From assembly GCA_964548585.1 (NCBI GenBank), contig CAZJRS010000003.1:1-64000 (forward strand): a DNA stretch of 64,000 bases. The letters are read 5' to 3'. The position numbers and the translations under genes are program-made. Below the pieces are notes generated by a model. That model was not told where the DNA came from and ran no database searches. It saw only the letters and a list, made by a program, of their open reading frames with translations. Shown piece after piece: positions 18,068 to 26,346 of the stretch (its first letter is position 1; each line of letters begins with the position of its first letter). Source of the stretch: Methanocella_A sp964548585. Its GTDB lineage: Archaea > Halobacteriota > Methanocellia > Methanocellales > Methanocellaceae.

Positions 18068-18868
18068 ATGCCAATCTCCGGCGTGGAACATATCCATATC
18101 ATGAATTCTGGGAAAAGCCTGGAAGACACATTTCCTAGAGTAGTCAGGTCAGATATGCCGATGACTACAGTGATTCTTCTCACAGATGAGGAGACTCTGA
18201 CCAGCCAGGATCCAGAGCGATCTGAAGCCCGGGAATTAGTTAAAAAAGCAATATCTAAAGTCGAGAAGTTGTCAAAAGAACTAAAAATCGATTCACAGAG
18301 AATCATCCTAAAGGAAGTAACATTGCCAGAGCTTAGAGATCGTATTTTCGACCTGAAAAAAGAACACCCTACCGCTAAGCTTTACTTCAACCTCACAGGG
18401 GGTAAACGAGCATTATCGATATGGCTATTTATGTTATCCTGGTGGCTCCAAGGCAAAGCGTACTATGTTGATGAGGTGACTGGGGACATCATGGATCTCA
18501 ATGTCCCCAAAATACCACTTAATGAGATTAGCAAGAACCCGAACTACAAGGTAGTCTTGAGCATAATCTACGAGTGGAGGGGAAAAAGAAAACCTGGCGC
18601 CCAAGGATGGGACCTGATGCCTCATAACATATTATTTGAAAATTTTATATCAGATTACATACCGGTGAGGGCTGGTGTCCATGAGAAAGAAAAAATGAGG
18701 GGAACACTGACGAAGCTTATCAATCAGTTATATGAATGGGGATTTGTTGAAACTGGCTTTATCGGTGAAAGCCGAAAAAATAAATACATCAGGTTGACAC
18801 AGGACGGCGAATTTGCTTATCGCTTCCTCCAAACATCCTGCACCGAGGATAAAAAGAATGACTCCTGA
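18068..18868 (+). CDS. CARF domain plus winged-helix transcriptional regulator
   Basis: A 266-residue protein. Residues 1-165 form a CARF-like Rossmann domain with the ligand-loop motif NLTGGKRAL at 108-116. Residues about 170-255 form a winged helix (LTKLINQLYEWGFVETGFIG, then a wing ending in IRLTQDGEFAYRFL). This is the layout of Csa3/Csx1-related and HFX_2341-type regulators. The stop is followed 75 bases later by the AlbA_2 gene. It probably reads a nucleotide signal and controls its own promoter and the viperin operon through the palindrome at 17996-18014. It could instead regulate a remote CRISPR locus; none is in this window. Confidence 0.78.
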   Translation: MPISGVEHIHIMNSGKSLEDTFPRVVRSDMPMTTVILLTDEETLTSQDPERSEARELVKKAISKVEKLSKELKIDSQRIILKEVTLPELRDRIFDLKKEHPTAKLYFNLTGGKRALSIWLFMLSWWLQGKAYYVDEVTGDIMDLNVPKIPLNEISKNPNYKVVLSIIYEWRGKRKPGAQGWDLMPHNILFENFISDYIPVRAGVHEKEKMRGTLTKLINQLYEWGFVETGFIGESRKNKYIRLTQDGEFAYRFLQTSCTEDKKNDS

Positions 18869-18943
18869 TCGATTTTCACTTATGAACTTTTATATAGTGC
18901 TTGAAGAATAACAGTGATGGTGTAACAGGCTAGAGGCGGGTCT

Positions 18944-20665
18944 ATGAGCGTTCCAACAAATGATGAAATCTTCGAAATGTTAAAACTGCTCGACAGACAG
19001 ATCGCTGATAGCCTTGAGTCTCAGTACCTTGACTTCAAACCATGGAACGACGTCAAAAAAGACATGAAGATCGCTACCGAGTATGCTGCTTGCTTCGCTA
19101 ATGGTAATGGCGGCGTTGTCGTATTCGGAGTATCTGATAAGGTGGTAGGGCGCCAAAATGCGATTCATGGCGCAAAAGGCTACGATCTTGACACCTGGAG
19201 AAGAGGAATTTATGATGGTATCAGGCCACACATTCCCGTTGAAGTGAGTGAATTGCCTGTCCCTGAAGGTACTGGTTGCCTTTTGGTAGTTCGAGTACCG
19301 AAAGGGAGCTCTCCGCCTTATGTGACTGTCGGTGGATTATACACAAGACGAGTCGGGAAAAATTGTATGCCCATTGACCCGGCTGAATTTTTAGCTATTC
19401 GAGTCTCTACCGGAGCCGTAGACTGGAGTGGCCAGCCTGCACAGGGCGTTACGATAAATGATCTGGATCCGCTGGAAATTGCCCGGGCCCGTTCTTTCCT
19501 GCGAAGCCGTAGTCCGGACTCGGGGCTGCTTAATGCTTCTGACGAGGCGTTTCTCCAAGGTCTTGGGGCAATTCGAAGCGGTGCGGTTACTAATACTGGG
19601 TTATTACTCTTCGGCAGGCCTGATGTTTTAGCTGAGCGCTGCCCGCAAAATCAGGTTCATTACGTTCATCAACTTTCGGATATAAAGGTTGCAAGAAATG
19701 ATATCTGGAAGATGAGCCTTCTTCAGGTTATCGAAAAACTGGAGGCTATTTTTTCGAGCCCTGTCAATCCGGAGGAAGAACTCCCTGTAGGACTCTTCCG
19801 GATTCGTATCCCTGCATTCCCGGTGGAAGTAGTACGTGAAGCTGTGTTAAATGCATTAACCCATCGGGACTATTCCAATCCTGGTGAAGTCATGATACGA
19901 CATGCACAACATGAACTTGTAGTATCCAGCCCGGGTGGGTTTATTGGCGGAATTAATCTCGGCAATATCCTTCGCCATGAGTCTGTTGCCCGAAATCGTA
20001 CACTTGCGGATGCCTTTGTTAGATTAAGGCTCGTAGAATCCGCTGGCACCGGACGCAGGAAAATATTCGTTCCAATGCTTGAGTACGGGAAAAGAATGCC
20101 CATCTACGAAGCGGACGACTACCATGTTACGTTGAGGATCTTCGACGGAGCATTTGATCATTCGATGGCGAGGCTTATCGCCGAATGGCATGCGAAAGGG
20201 AAGGATATTGGTATGGAGGGGCTCATGATCCTTACTCATCTCAAGGAAAACTCCTTCATCACTTCGTCAGAAGCGGCAGAAATGCTTCAAATGAGCCGCG
20301 ACGAGGCTATTCGCGTTTTAGATAATATGTGTAACCCGAAACGAGGTATCCTTGAGCGGAAGGGCCACTCACGCGCAGCCACCTATTATCTCACAAAATC
20401 GGTCGCAAAAGATTTGATCGGTAAAGTTGCCTATTCGTCAGCAAAAGGCATTGACCATTATCGATATCAGGAAATCGTCCGTGAATTCGTCCAGGATCAC
20501 GGAAGTATTACAAATGTCGAATGCCGACAGCTATTCGGACTTGGCGATTCTCCTGCAGCAAAGACCGAGGTTTCTCGATACCTGAAACAATGGTCTGGAC
20601 CTGATGGATTCCTCGTTCCAGAAGGCACCACTTCACAGAGAAAATACTATCTTAAGAAGGCTTAA
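18944..20665 (+). CDS. Schlafen-type AlbA_2 / HATPase_c_4 protein (COG2865-like)
   Basis: A 573-residue protein. The N-terminus (about 15-145) is an AlbA_2 (Schlafen-AAA) domain: ESQYLDFKPW, then ACFANGNGGVVVFGVSD. The middle (about 285-400) is the ATPase-like HATPase_c_4 domain with REAVLNALTHRDYSNPGE and SSPGGFIGG. The C-terminus holds winged-helix segments. Such COG2865 proteins are called transcription regulators but are enriched in defence regions, and the AlbA_2 fold is shared with animal Schlafen nucleases. It has its own TATA-like CTTTTATATAG (about 18888-18898) and a GAGGCGGG ribosome-binding region. An unusual tandem repeat array follows the stop codon. Confidence 0.82.
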   Translation: MSVPTNDEIFEMLKLLDRQIADSLESQYLDFKPWNDVKKDMKIATEYAACFANGNGGVVVFGVSDKVVGRQNAIHGAKGYDLDTWRRGIYDGIRPHIPVEVSELPVPEGTGCLLVVRVPKGSSPPYVTVGGLYTRRVGKNCMPIDPAEFLAIRVSTGAVDWSGQPAQGVTINDLDPLEIARARSFLRSRSPDSGLLNASDEAFLQGLGAIRSGAVTNTGLLLFGRPDVLAERCPQNQVHYVHQLSDIKVARNDIWKMSLLQVIEKLEAIFSSPVNPEEELPVGLFRIRIPAFPVEVVREAVLNALTHRDYSNPGEVMIRHAQHELVVSSPGGFIGGINLGNILRHESVARNRTLADAFVRLRLVESAGTGRRKIFVPMLEYGKRMPIYEADDYHVTLRIFDGAFDHSMARLIAEWHAKGKDIGMEGLMILTHLKENSFITSSEAAEMLQMSRDEAIRVLDNMCNPKRGILERKGHSRAATYYLTKSVAKDLIGKVAYSSAKGIDHYRYQEIVREFVQDHGSITNVECRQLFGLGDSPAAKTEVSRYLKQWSGPDGFLVPEGTTSQRKYYLKKA

Positions 20666-20675
20666 GATAGGGCTT

Positions 20676-20788
20676 ACATGGGGTTTTACATGGGGTTTTA
20701 CATGGGGTTTTACATGGGGCTTTGTAGGGCTTTGTAGGGCTTTTACATATGTTTTACAAAGGTTTTACAAAGGTTTTACAAAACCTAT
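20676..20788. repeat. Tandem short-repeat array after the AlbA_2 gene
   Basis: Four 12-bp units of ACATGGGGTTTT begin at 20676, 20688, 20700 and 20712 (the last is ACATGGGGCTTT). Two 10-bp units GTAGGGCTTT follow at 20724 and 20734. Then come two 11-bp units ACAAAGGTTTT at 20756 and 20767 and a partial third. There are no unique spacers, so this is not a CRISPR array. It lies at the right edge of the island. Confidence 0.9.
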
Positions 20789-21175
20789 AAAGGATTTTTA
20801 AATTGACTGTTTATGGGATCCGATAAATACAATTGGAAGTGTAATCATTTTTGCTGAAACTTTCGATTGTTCATTTTACATGTATCCTATATACAGGTCT
20901 CGACTCGTTGCCGGCGAGCCGGACGATCAGTATCTTTTCATTTTCTATGCTCCCATGCAAGTACGAGTCCACGTGTCCCCGTCATAACCGCTACAAAAAA
21001 TTTATAAACGATGTCCTTGTCCTATGATATTGTTTAATCACGGAGCGTCAACGAATTTACTACTCGAGCGCACGCGTGATGTAAGTATAGGTATGGGAAC
21101 TACCATCCGATTATTGCAGCCGTATATCCGTGCGAGCACGCCTGAAATGATCTGTCCCATCCTGGAGACCGGTAA
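20789..21175 (+). other. Intergenic region and probable long leader of the CNNM gene
   Basis: No gene can be supported. A TATA-like AAATTTATAAACG lies at about 20998-21010. If used, it gives the following transporter gene an untranslated leader of roughly 140 bases. A 32-codon ATG frame starts at 21092 and overlaps the gene start; I do not call it. Confidence 0.4.
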
Positions 21176-22498
21176 ATGTCAAATCTATTGATCGAAGCTG
21201 CTGTCATCGTTTTTCTGATCATCCTGAATGGACTTTTTGCGATGTCCGAGATCGCCATCATCTCCAGCCGTAAGACCCGGCTTCAGCAGCTGGCTAACGA
21301 GGGGAACAATAATGCCGGTCTGGCGCTGGAGCTGGCTAAAAGTCCCGGCGATTTCCTTTCGACGATCCAGATAGGCATCACGATGGTAGGTGTGCTGGCC
21401 GGAGCGTTCGGCGGAGCTACGATCGCTGAAGATCTTTCGCCTTACCTCATTGCGATCCCGGCTCTTACGCCTTATGCGGAAATCATCTCAATCGTGTCGG
21501 TCGTCGTGATCATCACCTTTTTGACCATCGTCATCGGCGAGCTTGTTCCGAAGCGAATCGCGCTGAACAGCGCCGAGAAAATCGCCATGATCGTCGCGCA
21601 GCCTATGCGCCTGCTGGCAGTGGTGGCGATGCCCGCGGTCCGCCTGCTGAGCCTGTCGACCGAGCTGTCGTTGCGGGTATTGCGGGTCAAGCCGTCTGTC
21701 GAGCATCCTGTGACTGAAGAAGAGATCAGAGTACTGATTGATGAAGGTGCCAAGGCGGGAGTGTTTGAAGAGGCCGAAAGCGACATGGTCGAGAGCGTGT
21801 TCCTCCTCGGAGAGCGGCGGATCAACTCGATGATGGTGCCTCGCACGGAGGTGGCGGCGTTGTACACCGACGACACCGTGGAGGAGATCAGGAGCAAGAT
21901 CATGGAAAGCGGACACTCGAGTTTCCCGCTGTGCGAGGACAGTCTGGATGAGGTAATCGGGGTAGTGTACGCGAAAGATATGCTGCACAGGTGCCTGGCT
22001 AACCAGCCGCTGGACCTGAAAGCATCGATGAAAGAGCCTCTCTTCATACCGGAGACCATGCCCGCGCTGAAGGCGCTGGAGCTGTTCAAGAAATCGGGCA
22101 AGCACATGGCATTGATCATCGACGAGTACGGCGGGCTGCAGGGGCTGGTGACCATCCACGACATCATGGAGTCGGTGGTCGGAGAAATTTCACAGATCGA
22201 CAGCCCCAAGGCTCTCCAGAGGGAAGACGGGTCGTGGCTGGTAGACGGGATGATGCCGATCGACGAGTTCAAGGACATACTGGAAATCGACAGTCTGCCC
22301 GAAGAAGACAGCGGGATGTTCCAGACTCTCGGGGGCTTTGTCATGACACACATGCACCGCATACCCTCTGCCGGTAACAAGTTCACCGCCGACGACTATA
22401 CCTACGAAGTCGTCGACATGGATGGCATGAGGGTCGACAAGGTTCTGGTGACGCCGCCTGCGGCGGCGAATGGTAAGGAAGAGGAAAAGGATAAGTAA
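21176..22498 (+). CDS. CNNM/CorC-type hemolysin-family membrane transporter protein
   Basis: A 440-residue protein with the standard layout: DUF21 (CNNM) transmembrane domain (about 1-190, three to four helices), two CBS domains (about 205-330, with MMVPRTEV and LIIDEYGGLQGLVTIHDIME) and a C-terminal CorC_HlyC domain (about 345-425). Family members take part in magnesium, cobalt or sodium export or homeostasis, with CBS domains sensing adenine nucleotides. GGAGA lies just upstream of the ATG. The leader may be long (see the preceding region). The name hemolysin is historical. Confidence 0.92.
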   Translation: MSNLLIEAAVIVFLIILNGLFAMSEIAIISSRKTRLQQLANEGNNNAGLALELAKSPGDFLSTIQIGITMVGVLAGAFGGATIAEDLSPYLIAIPALTPYAEIISIVSVVVIITFLTIVIGELVPKRIALNSAEKIAMIVAQPMRLLAVVAMPAVRLLSLSTELSLRVLRVKPSVEHPVTEEEIRVLIDEGAKAGVFEEAESDMVESVFLLGERRINSMMVPRTEVAALYTDDTVEEIRSKIMESGHSSFPLCEDSLDEVIGVVYAKDMLHRCLANQPLDLKASMKEPLFIPETMPALKALELFKKSGKHMALIIDEYGGLQGLVTIHDIMESVVGEISQIDSPKALQREDGSWLVDGMMPIDEFKDILEIDSLPEEDSGMFQTLGGFVMTHMHRIPSAGNKFTADDYTYEVVDMDGMRVDKVLVTPPAAANGKEEEKDK

Positions 22499-22537
22499 GT
22501 GAGTAAGTGAAAACTATCTTTGTAAGAGGGCTGTACA

Positions 22538-22705
22538 ATGGTTCTGGGCAGGATTTTCCGCTGGATTTTTCACGTGATATATCGCGTTGTTTTTCGCAGG
22601 GTAGTAAATCAGGTAATCAATGGAATTATACTGAAGATTTTTCACAGAATTGCACATATCGCTTACGACCGGGTTTTTATGTGGGTCATCAGAAAAGTGT
22701 TCTGA
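22538..22705 (+). CDS. Small cationic amphipathic protein (55 aa)
   Basis: A 55-codon frame, 39 bases after the CNNM stop. The start is supported by AAGAGGG at 22524-22530, seven bases before the ATG. The composition is striking: almost only hydrophobic/aromatic residues and Arg/Lys (for example GRIFRWIFHVIYRVVFRRVV), with a single acidic residue. It should form an amphipathic, membrane-active helix. It may be co-transcribed with the transporter gene. Longer frames on both strands of this stretch are less convincing. Function unknown. Confidence 0.5.
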   Translation: MVLGRIFRWIFHVIYRVVFRRVVNQVINGIILKIFHRIAHIAYDRVFMWVIRKVF

Positions 22706-22787
22706 AGCTTGTAGGAATCTTTGAACCCGGTGCTCCGGCGCCGTCACAGCGGATTCAAGCTGACTTAAACCGGTAAGACCTTTTCCA

Positions 22788-24422
22788 TCACTGTCCGGTG
22801 CTGGCACCTTTGGCCGCCCGGGGCTTTTCCCGGACCGCTGGCAGCAGGACGACGAACCGCGAGCCTTTGTGGTAATCCCCCGCGACCTTGTCCTCCACCC
22901 ATATTTTTCCGTGAAAGTCCTCGACGAGCGTCTTTGACAGGTAGAGGCCGAGGCCTCTTCCCGTTGTTTTTGTTTTTCCGCGCTGCAGCCGGGAGAAGAG
23001 TTTACCCTTTATCTCGTCCGGGATTCCTACGCCGTTATCCTCCACAGCGACCTGGTAATATTCCCGGTGGCCGTGCTCTCTTATTTCTGATATGGTGATG
23101 TCGATGATCACCGGCTGGTCCGGGGTCGAATGTTTGATCGAATTGCTCACCAGGTTGGCGAACACGTCCTCTATAAGCCGGTTTGTCGTGACCATACAGC
23201 CGTGCCCGACCTGGTAAGTAGCGGTAATGGTGACGCTCTTGCCCGGTACGCTCGAGTACTTTTCCTTCACGTTTTCGATGATGTCGCACAGGTCCAGCGT
23301 CTCCGTCGGCAGCTCTCCAGCTTCAGCTTTCTGGATTTTCCTGACGTTATCGATCAGCCGCGAGCTGCTTATCAGCATATCCGCCGCTTTTTCCAGCGGC
23401 ATGACAGCTTCGCTATCCGTGGCCGCCTTGTCCCGGGCCATCTCGATGTAGCCCATTGCCATCATGTTCATATTATTGATGTCGTGGCTCATCAGGTCCA
23501 GGTATAGCTCAGCCTGGGCCTTGGCTTCGCGGAGCTCGTTTTCCGTGGACTTCAACCTGGTAATATCGACCATGGCTGCAACCGCGGCCGTGATGTGGTC
23601 CTGTCCATCCTTGATCGGGGCACTGCTTACCATGACCACACGCTTGTTGCCGCCAGGCCATACGAGCTGCATCTCCGCCCCTGTAACGTGCTTTCCGGAC
23701 TGCAGTGACTGAGCCAGGGGAAACTCGTTATCTCTATAGGGCGTCCCGTCCGTATGGAGGATCTGATAGGTCACCTTCGTGCCGGACACGTATTCCCTCA
23801 TCTCGCCCCGGAACATCTCCCTGGCTCCGGTGGAGTTAAATGTGATCTTTCCGTCCGGGGCGTTGGCGACAATGATACCGATAGGGGCGGTGTCAAGGAT
23901 TGCCTGAAGCGTACTCCTGGCCTCCGCGAGGTCACGGGTGCGTTCTTCCACCCGCCCTTCCAGCTCGGCATAAGCCTTGTGAACCGCCTCCTCGGCGTTT
24001 TTTCGCCAGGTGATGTCCCGGGAAATTCCCTGTATTCCGATGGTCTTTCCCTCTTTATCCAGGATCGGGGATGTCTTCACTTCGAAGGGGACGCGCCTGC
24101 CGTAGCCATCGATGACCATCACCTCGTATGCCGGGATGTCCTCTCCGGCCATCCTTCTCTTCAGCTTATCCTTTAAAATCTCTTTATACTCCGGGGCTAC
24201 AAAATCCCAGACGGTTTTCCTGAGGACATCTTTCACTTTGAGATGGGCGACCTTTTCCACGTTGTTCGTTATGAACTGCCACTTGCCGGTCAGGTCGATG
24301 GTCCACAGTATATCTCCCGAGTTCTCTACCATGAACCGGAACATGTCCTCCTCGGACTGGGTGCCTCTGTTCCTTTGGTCTGGTTCTGCCATATGGCCAT
24401 CCATAGTGATCGATATCCACAC
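22788..24422 (-). CDS. PAS-domain sensor histidine kinase
   Basis: A 544-residue cytoplasmic kinase: PAS domain 1 (about 28-140), a coiled-coil linker, PAS domain 2 (about 170-290), a phosphoacceptor helix with YLDLMSHDINNMN (His near 313) and an HATPase domain with N-box LVSNSIKHS and G-boxes DNGVGIPDE and GRGLGLYLS. There is no membrane segment, so it senses an internal signal or one bound by the PAS domains, perhaps redox. No response regulator is adjacent. The SHDINN phosphoacceptor box resembles methanogen-type kinases. The GTG at 24422 is not firm; in-frame ATGs lie six and ten codons in. Confidence 0.9.
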   Translation of the reverse strand: MWISITMDGHMAEPDQRNRGTQSEEDMFRFMVENSGDILWTIDLTGKWQFITNNVEKVAHLKVKDVLRKTVWDFVAPEYKEILKDKLKRRMAGEDIPAYEVMVIDGYGRRVPFEVKTSPILDKEGKTIGIQGISRDITWRKNAEEAVHKAYAELEGRVEERTRDLAEARSTLQAILDTAPIGIIVANAPDGKITFNSTGAREMFRGEMREYVSGTKVTYQILHTDGTPYRDNEFPLAQSLQSGKHVTGAEMQLVWPGGNKRVVMVSSAPIKDGQDHITAAVAAMVDITRLKSTENELREAKAQAELYLDLMSHDINNMNMMAMGYIEMARDKAATDSEAVMPLEKAADMLISSSRLIDNVRKIQKAEAGELPTETLDLCDIIENVKEKYSSVPGKSVTITATYQVGHGCMVTTNRLIEDVFANLVSNSIKHSTPDQPVIIDITISEIREHGHREYYQVAVEDNGVGIPDEIKGKLFSRLQRGKTKTTGRGLGLYLSKTLVEDFHGKIWVEDKVAGDYHKGSRFVVLLPAVREKPRAAKGASTGQ

Positions 24423-24519
24423 TAATCATTGCCCGAAATGGGATTCGTGATACATCATCGAAGGAAATTCAAGGAATACTTTTCTCATATGCACTGATTA
24501 CTCTTTTCTGTGAAATTCA

Positions 24520-25365
24520 TTAAAAAAGATCGCGTCGCAGGTCTTTCTCCACCCGGTCCAGCCATTCGTGCACGAGGCATTCGAAGATCGCCTGCTGCTC
24601 TACTTCGAGTCCGTGGCCGGCCCGGTCCAGCACTGCAAAAGTGCCTCTGGTATAGTTGTCGATGATCTTCAGCATGTCCTTCCAGCCTACGGTCGCATCC
24701 TGTCGACCGGCCAGGAAAAGCGACGGCCGCTCAAACGGGCGTTCCAGCCGATCCACTTCGAAGGAAAAGCCGTAGCCGTGTTTCATAAGCTGTTCCAGGA
24801 ACGCCCTGTCCCGGGCCGGAGCGTTCATTCCCGGCACGATATCCACCTGAAATCGCTCCCAGCGATTTCGATCCTGCAGCACGAGCATACGCTCGAATAA
24901 CCTGCGTTCATCCGCATTCTCAATGCTGGCCAGCAGCTCTTCGTCTCTGACAAACACGCTCCGTTCAGGCAGCGAGCGCTGTTTTCTTTCCGCCACGATC
25001 ACCGGGCAGATCAGCAGCACTCCTCCGAGGCGATCGGGTATCCGAGAGACCAGGCCCCGTGCCAGGTATCCTCCGTAGGACTCGCCCGCCACCAGGAAAG
25101 TCCCGTCCGGTACGATCTTTTCGGTAAACCTGATGACCGTATCCAGTATCTGGTCAGAGTCCATGGGCCTGTCGGGCGCTTGTGACCTGCCCATGCCCGG
25201 CAGGTCCAGGTAAATACGTTGCCAGCCACGCCGGTTTTTGAAGACGGGCTCCATGCAGCCGGTCATCACGCTGTGATCGATCCCGTAGCCGTGGACCATG
25301 AGCACCGGAATGCCCTCGCCCTCTGTCTCGTAGTAGATCTCCAGGCCGTCGACCTCGCAGAACAT
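24520..25365 (-). CDS. Alpha/beta-hydrolase
   Basis: A 281-residue alpha/beta-hydrolase. The oxyanion region is MVHGYGIDHS, the nucleophile elbow is GESYGG, and the late acid and base lie in LAGRQDATVGW and DRAGHGLEVE. This fits the esterase/peptidase-like group with a helical cap (about 130-195). The substrate is unknown. I set the start at the ATG at 25365 because GGGTGAT precedes it by four bases; earlier in-frame GTG and ATG codons overlap that site. Confidence 0.85.
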   Translation of the reverse strand: MFCEVDGLEIYYETEGEGIPVLMVHGYGIDHSVMTGCMEPVFKNRRGWQRIYLDLPGMGRSQAPDRPMDSDQILDTVIRFTEKIVPDGTFLVAGESYGGYLARGLVSRIPDRLGGVLLICPVIVAERKQRSLPERSVFVRDEELLASIENADERRLFERMLVLQDRNRWERFQVDIVPGMNAPARDRAFLEQLMKHGYGFSFEVDRLERPFERPSLFLAGRQDATVGWKDMLKIIDNYTRGTFAVLDRAGHGLEVEQQAIFECLVHEWLDRVEKDLRRDLF

Positions 25366-25411
25366 ATTCATCACCCGCTGCCGTACTCTTGCCTCACTGG
25401 CATCTCGCCCC

Positions 25412-26275
25412 TCAAGGCGGCATCATGTCCCTGCCCAGCTGGAAACTGAGCAGCGAGACTGACCTCCGTCCGTCTTTCTCAAAATAGACGCCGAAATAAC
25501 ACCGGTCCCACCCGAAATGCTCATAGTAACCTTCCGGGCCTGCTATTCCCAGACGTATGAGATAGTTCCGGTCGTCTTTCAGGGTGAGTGTCTTCTCATC
25601 GATACGCTTGCCCTTTATAGCGAACCATGATTTTTTCATCGCTTGCAGGATATCTACTCCACGGAAATCGTTTTCCACGAACGCCGCCTCTGCATGCTCA
25701 TGGCCGCAAAAGACGGCAAAGCCGGGCTTCAGCACTTTCCTGACTGCCGCAAACGCATCTTCTGGCGTATAGTGGTAGCCGCTCCCGTCGAAGTACCGCT
25801 GGCCATCCCTTGATATACGCTGCCACGTTCCGGAATATAGCCATGCAGTGAGCCTGTCGGCATTCCGGGGGCAAACCGTCCCAGGGTCGACCGGTCCGCC
25901 ATGGACTGCGAAGATGCGGTCGTCCTTATCCATCCATGATGTCTCCATTCCTTCGAAAAAACCTTTCCACTTGCCCTGTCCCCGGCAAAGCTCACTGGCC
26001 GAAATACTTCTGCCGTCGCTGCCGGATACCGGGCTGTCGTATATGAACGCCTCGTCGTGATTACCGCGCACCGAGATCAAATTAGCTATCGAGGACAGCC
26101 GGCCGATGACTTCGCACGGGTGGTACCCGCGCTCGACGGCATCGCCCAGGTTGATTATTCTCTCCACGGAGCCGAAACGAGCGGCAAAGGCCTGATCAGA
26201 GGCTACCTTCAGTAGCACATCGAGCGCGCCTATGTCGGCATGTATGTCGGAAAAGAGCAGTGTACAGCCCCGCAT
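25412..26275 (-). CDS. Calcineurin-type metallophosphoesterase
   Basis: Metal-ligand motifs are in order: FSDIHADIGA, NLGDAVERG, RGNHDE, a lone His in VHGG and a late FCGHEHAE. That is the full dinuclear site of the calcineurin-like family; the length (287 residues) and the PPP-like order suggest phosphatase or nucleotidase activity on an unknown substrate. A TATA-like AATTATTTACC (about 26300-26310) places transcription start at the ATG at 26275, so a leaderless start is likely; a TTG lies four codons upstream. The alpha/beta-hydrolase gene follows after 46 bases. Confidence 0.88.
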   Translation of the reverse strand: MRGCTLLFSDIHADIGALDVLLKVASDQAFAARFGSVERIINLGDAVERGYHPCEVIGRLSSIANLISVRGNHDEAFIYDSPVSGSDGRSISASELCRGQGKWKGFFEGMETSWMDKDDRIFAVHGGPVDPGTVCPRNADRLTAWLYSGTWQRISRDGQRYFDGSGYHYTPEDAFAAVRKVLKPGFAVFCGHEHAEAAFVENDFRGVDILQAMKKSWFAIKGKRIDEKTLTLKDDRNYLIRLGIAGPEGYYEHFGWDRCYFGVYFEKDGRRSVSLLSFQLGRDMMPP

Positions 26276-26346
26276 CGTTTGAGACAACGACCGCAGGGTA
26301 AATAATTCTTGCTATTTCAGTATCGGAAGTGATGTGAGCATAGAGC

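Larger units (their letters stand above)
11185..20801. other. Accessory (defence-type) island
   Basis: Seven genes that differ from their surroundings: visibly more A+T-rich, with different codon use and a dense operon of antiviral-type families (viperin, CARF proteins, superfamily 1 helicase, double-HKD protein, AlbA_2 protein). It lies between tRNA-Thr and the CNNM transporter gene. I found no integrase, no insertion sequence and no second copy of the tRNA 3' end at the right border, so how it arrived is not visible. The 280 bases between the tRNA and the first island gene hold no gene I can support. Confidence 0.65.

Noticed and set aside
20676..20788. Possible CRISPR array or coding repeat (TWGF repeats in the frame from 20604)
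   Set aside because: No spacers; the frame overlaps the end of the AlbA_2 gene, has no start signal, and its repeats only reflect the DNA repeat.
21092..21190. 32-codon upstream frame overlapping the CNNM start
   Set aside because: Short, weak start signal, and no composition evidence; could be a leader peptide but not supportable.
22507..22776. 89-codon plus-strand frame after the CNNM gene
   Set aside because: It overlaps the better-supported 55-codon frame, has no ribosome-binding site and a less protein-like composition.
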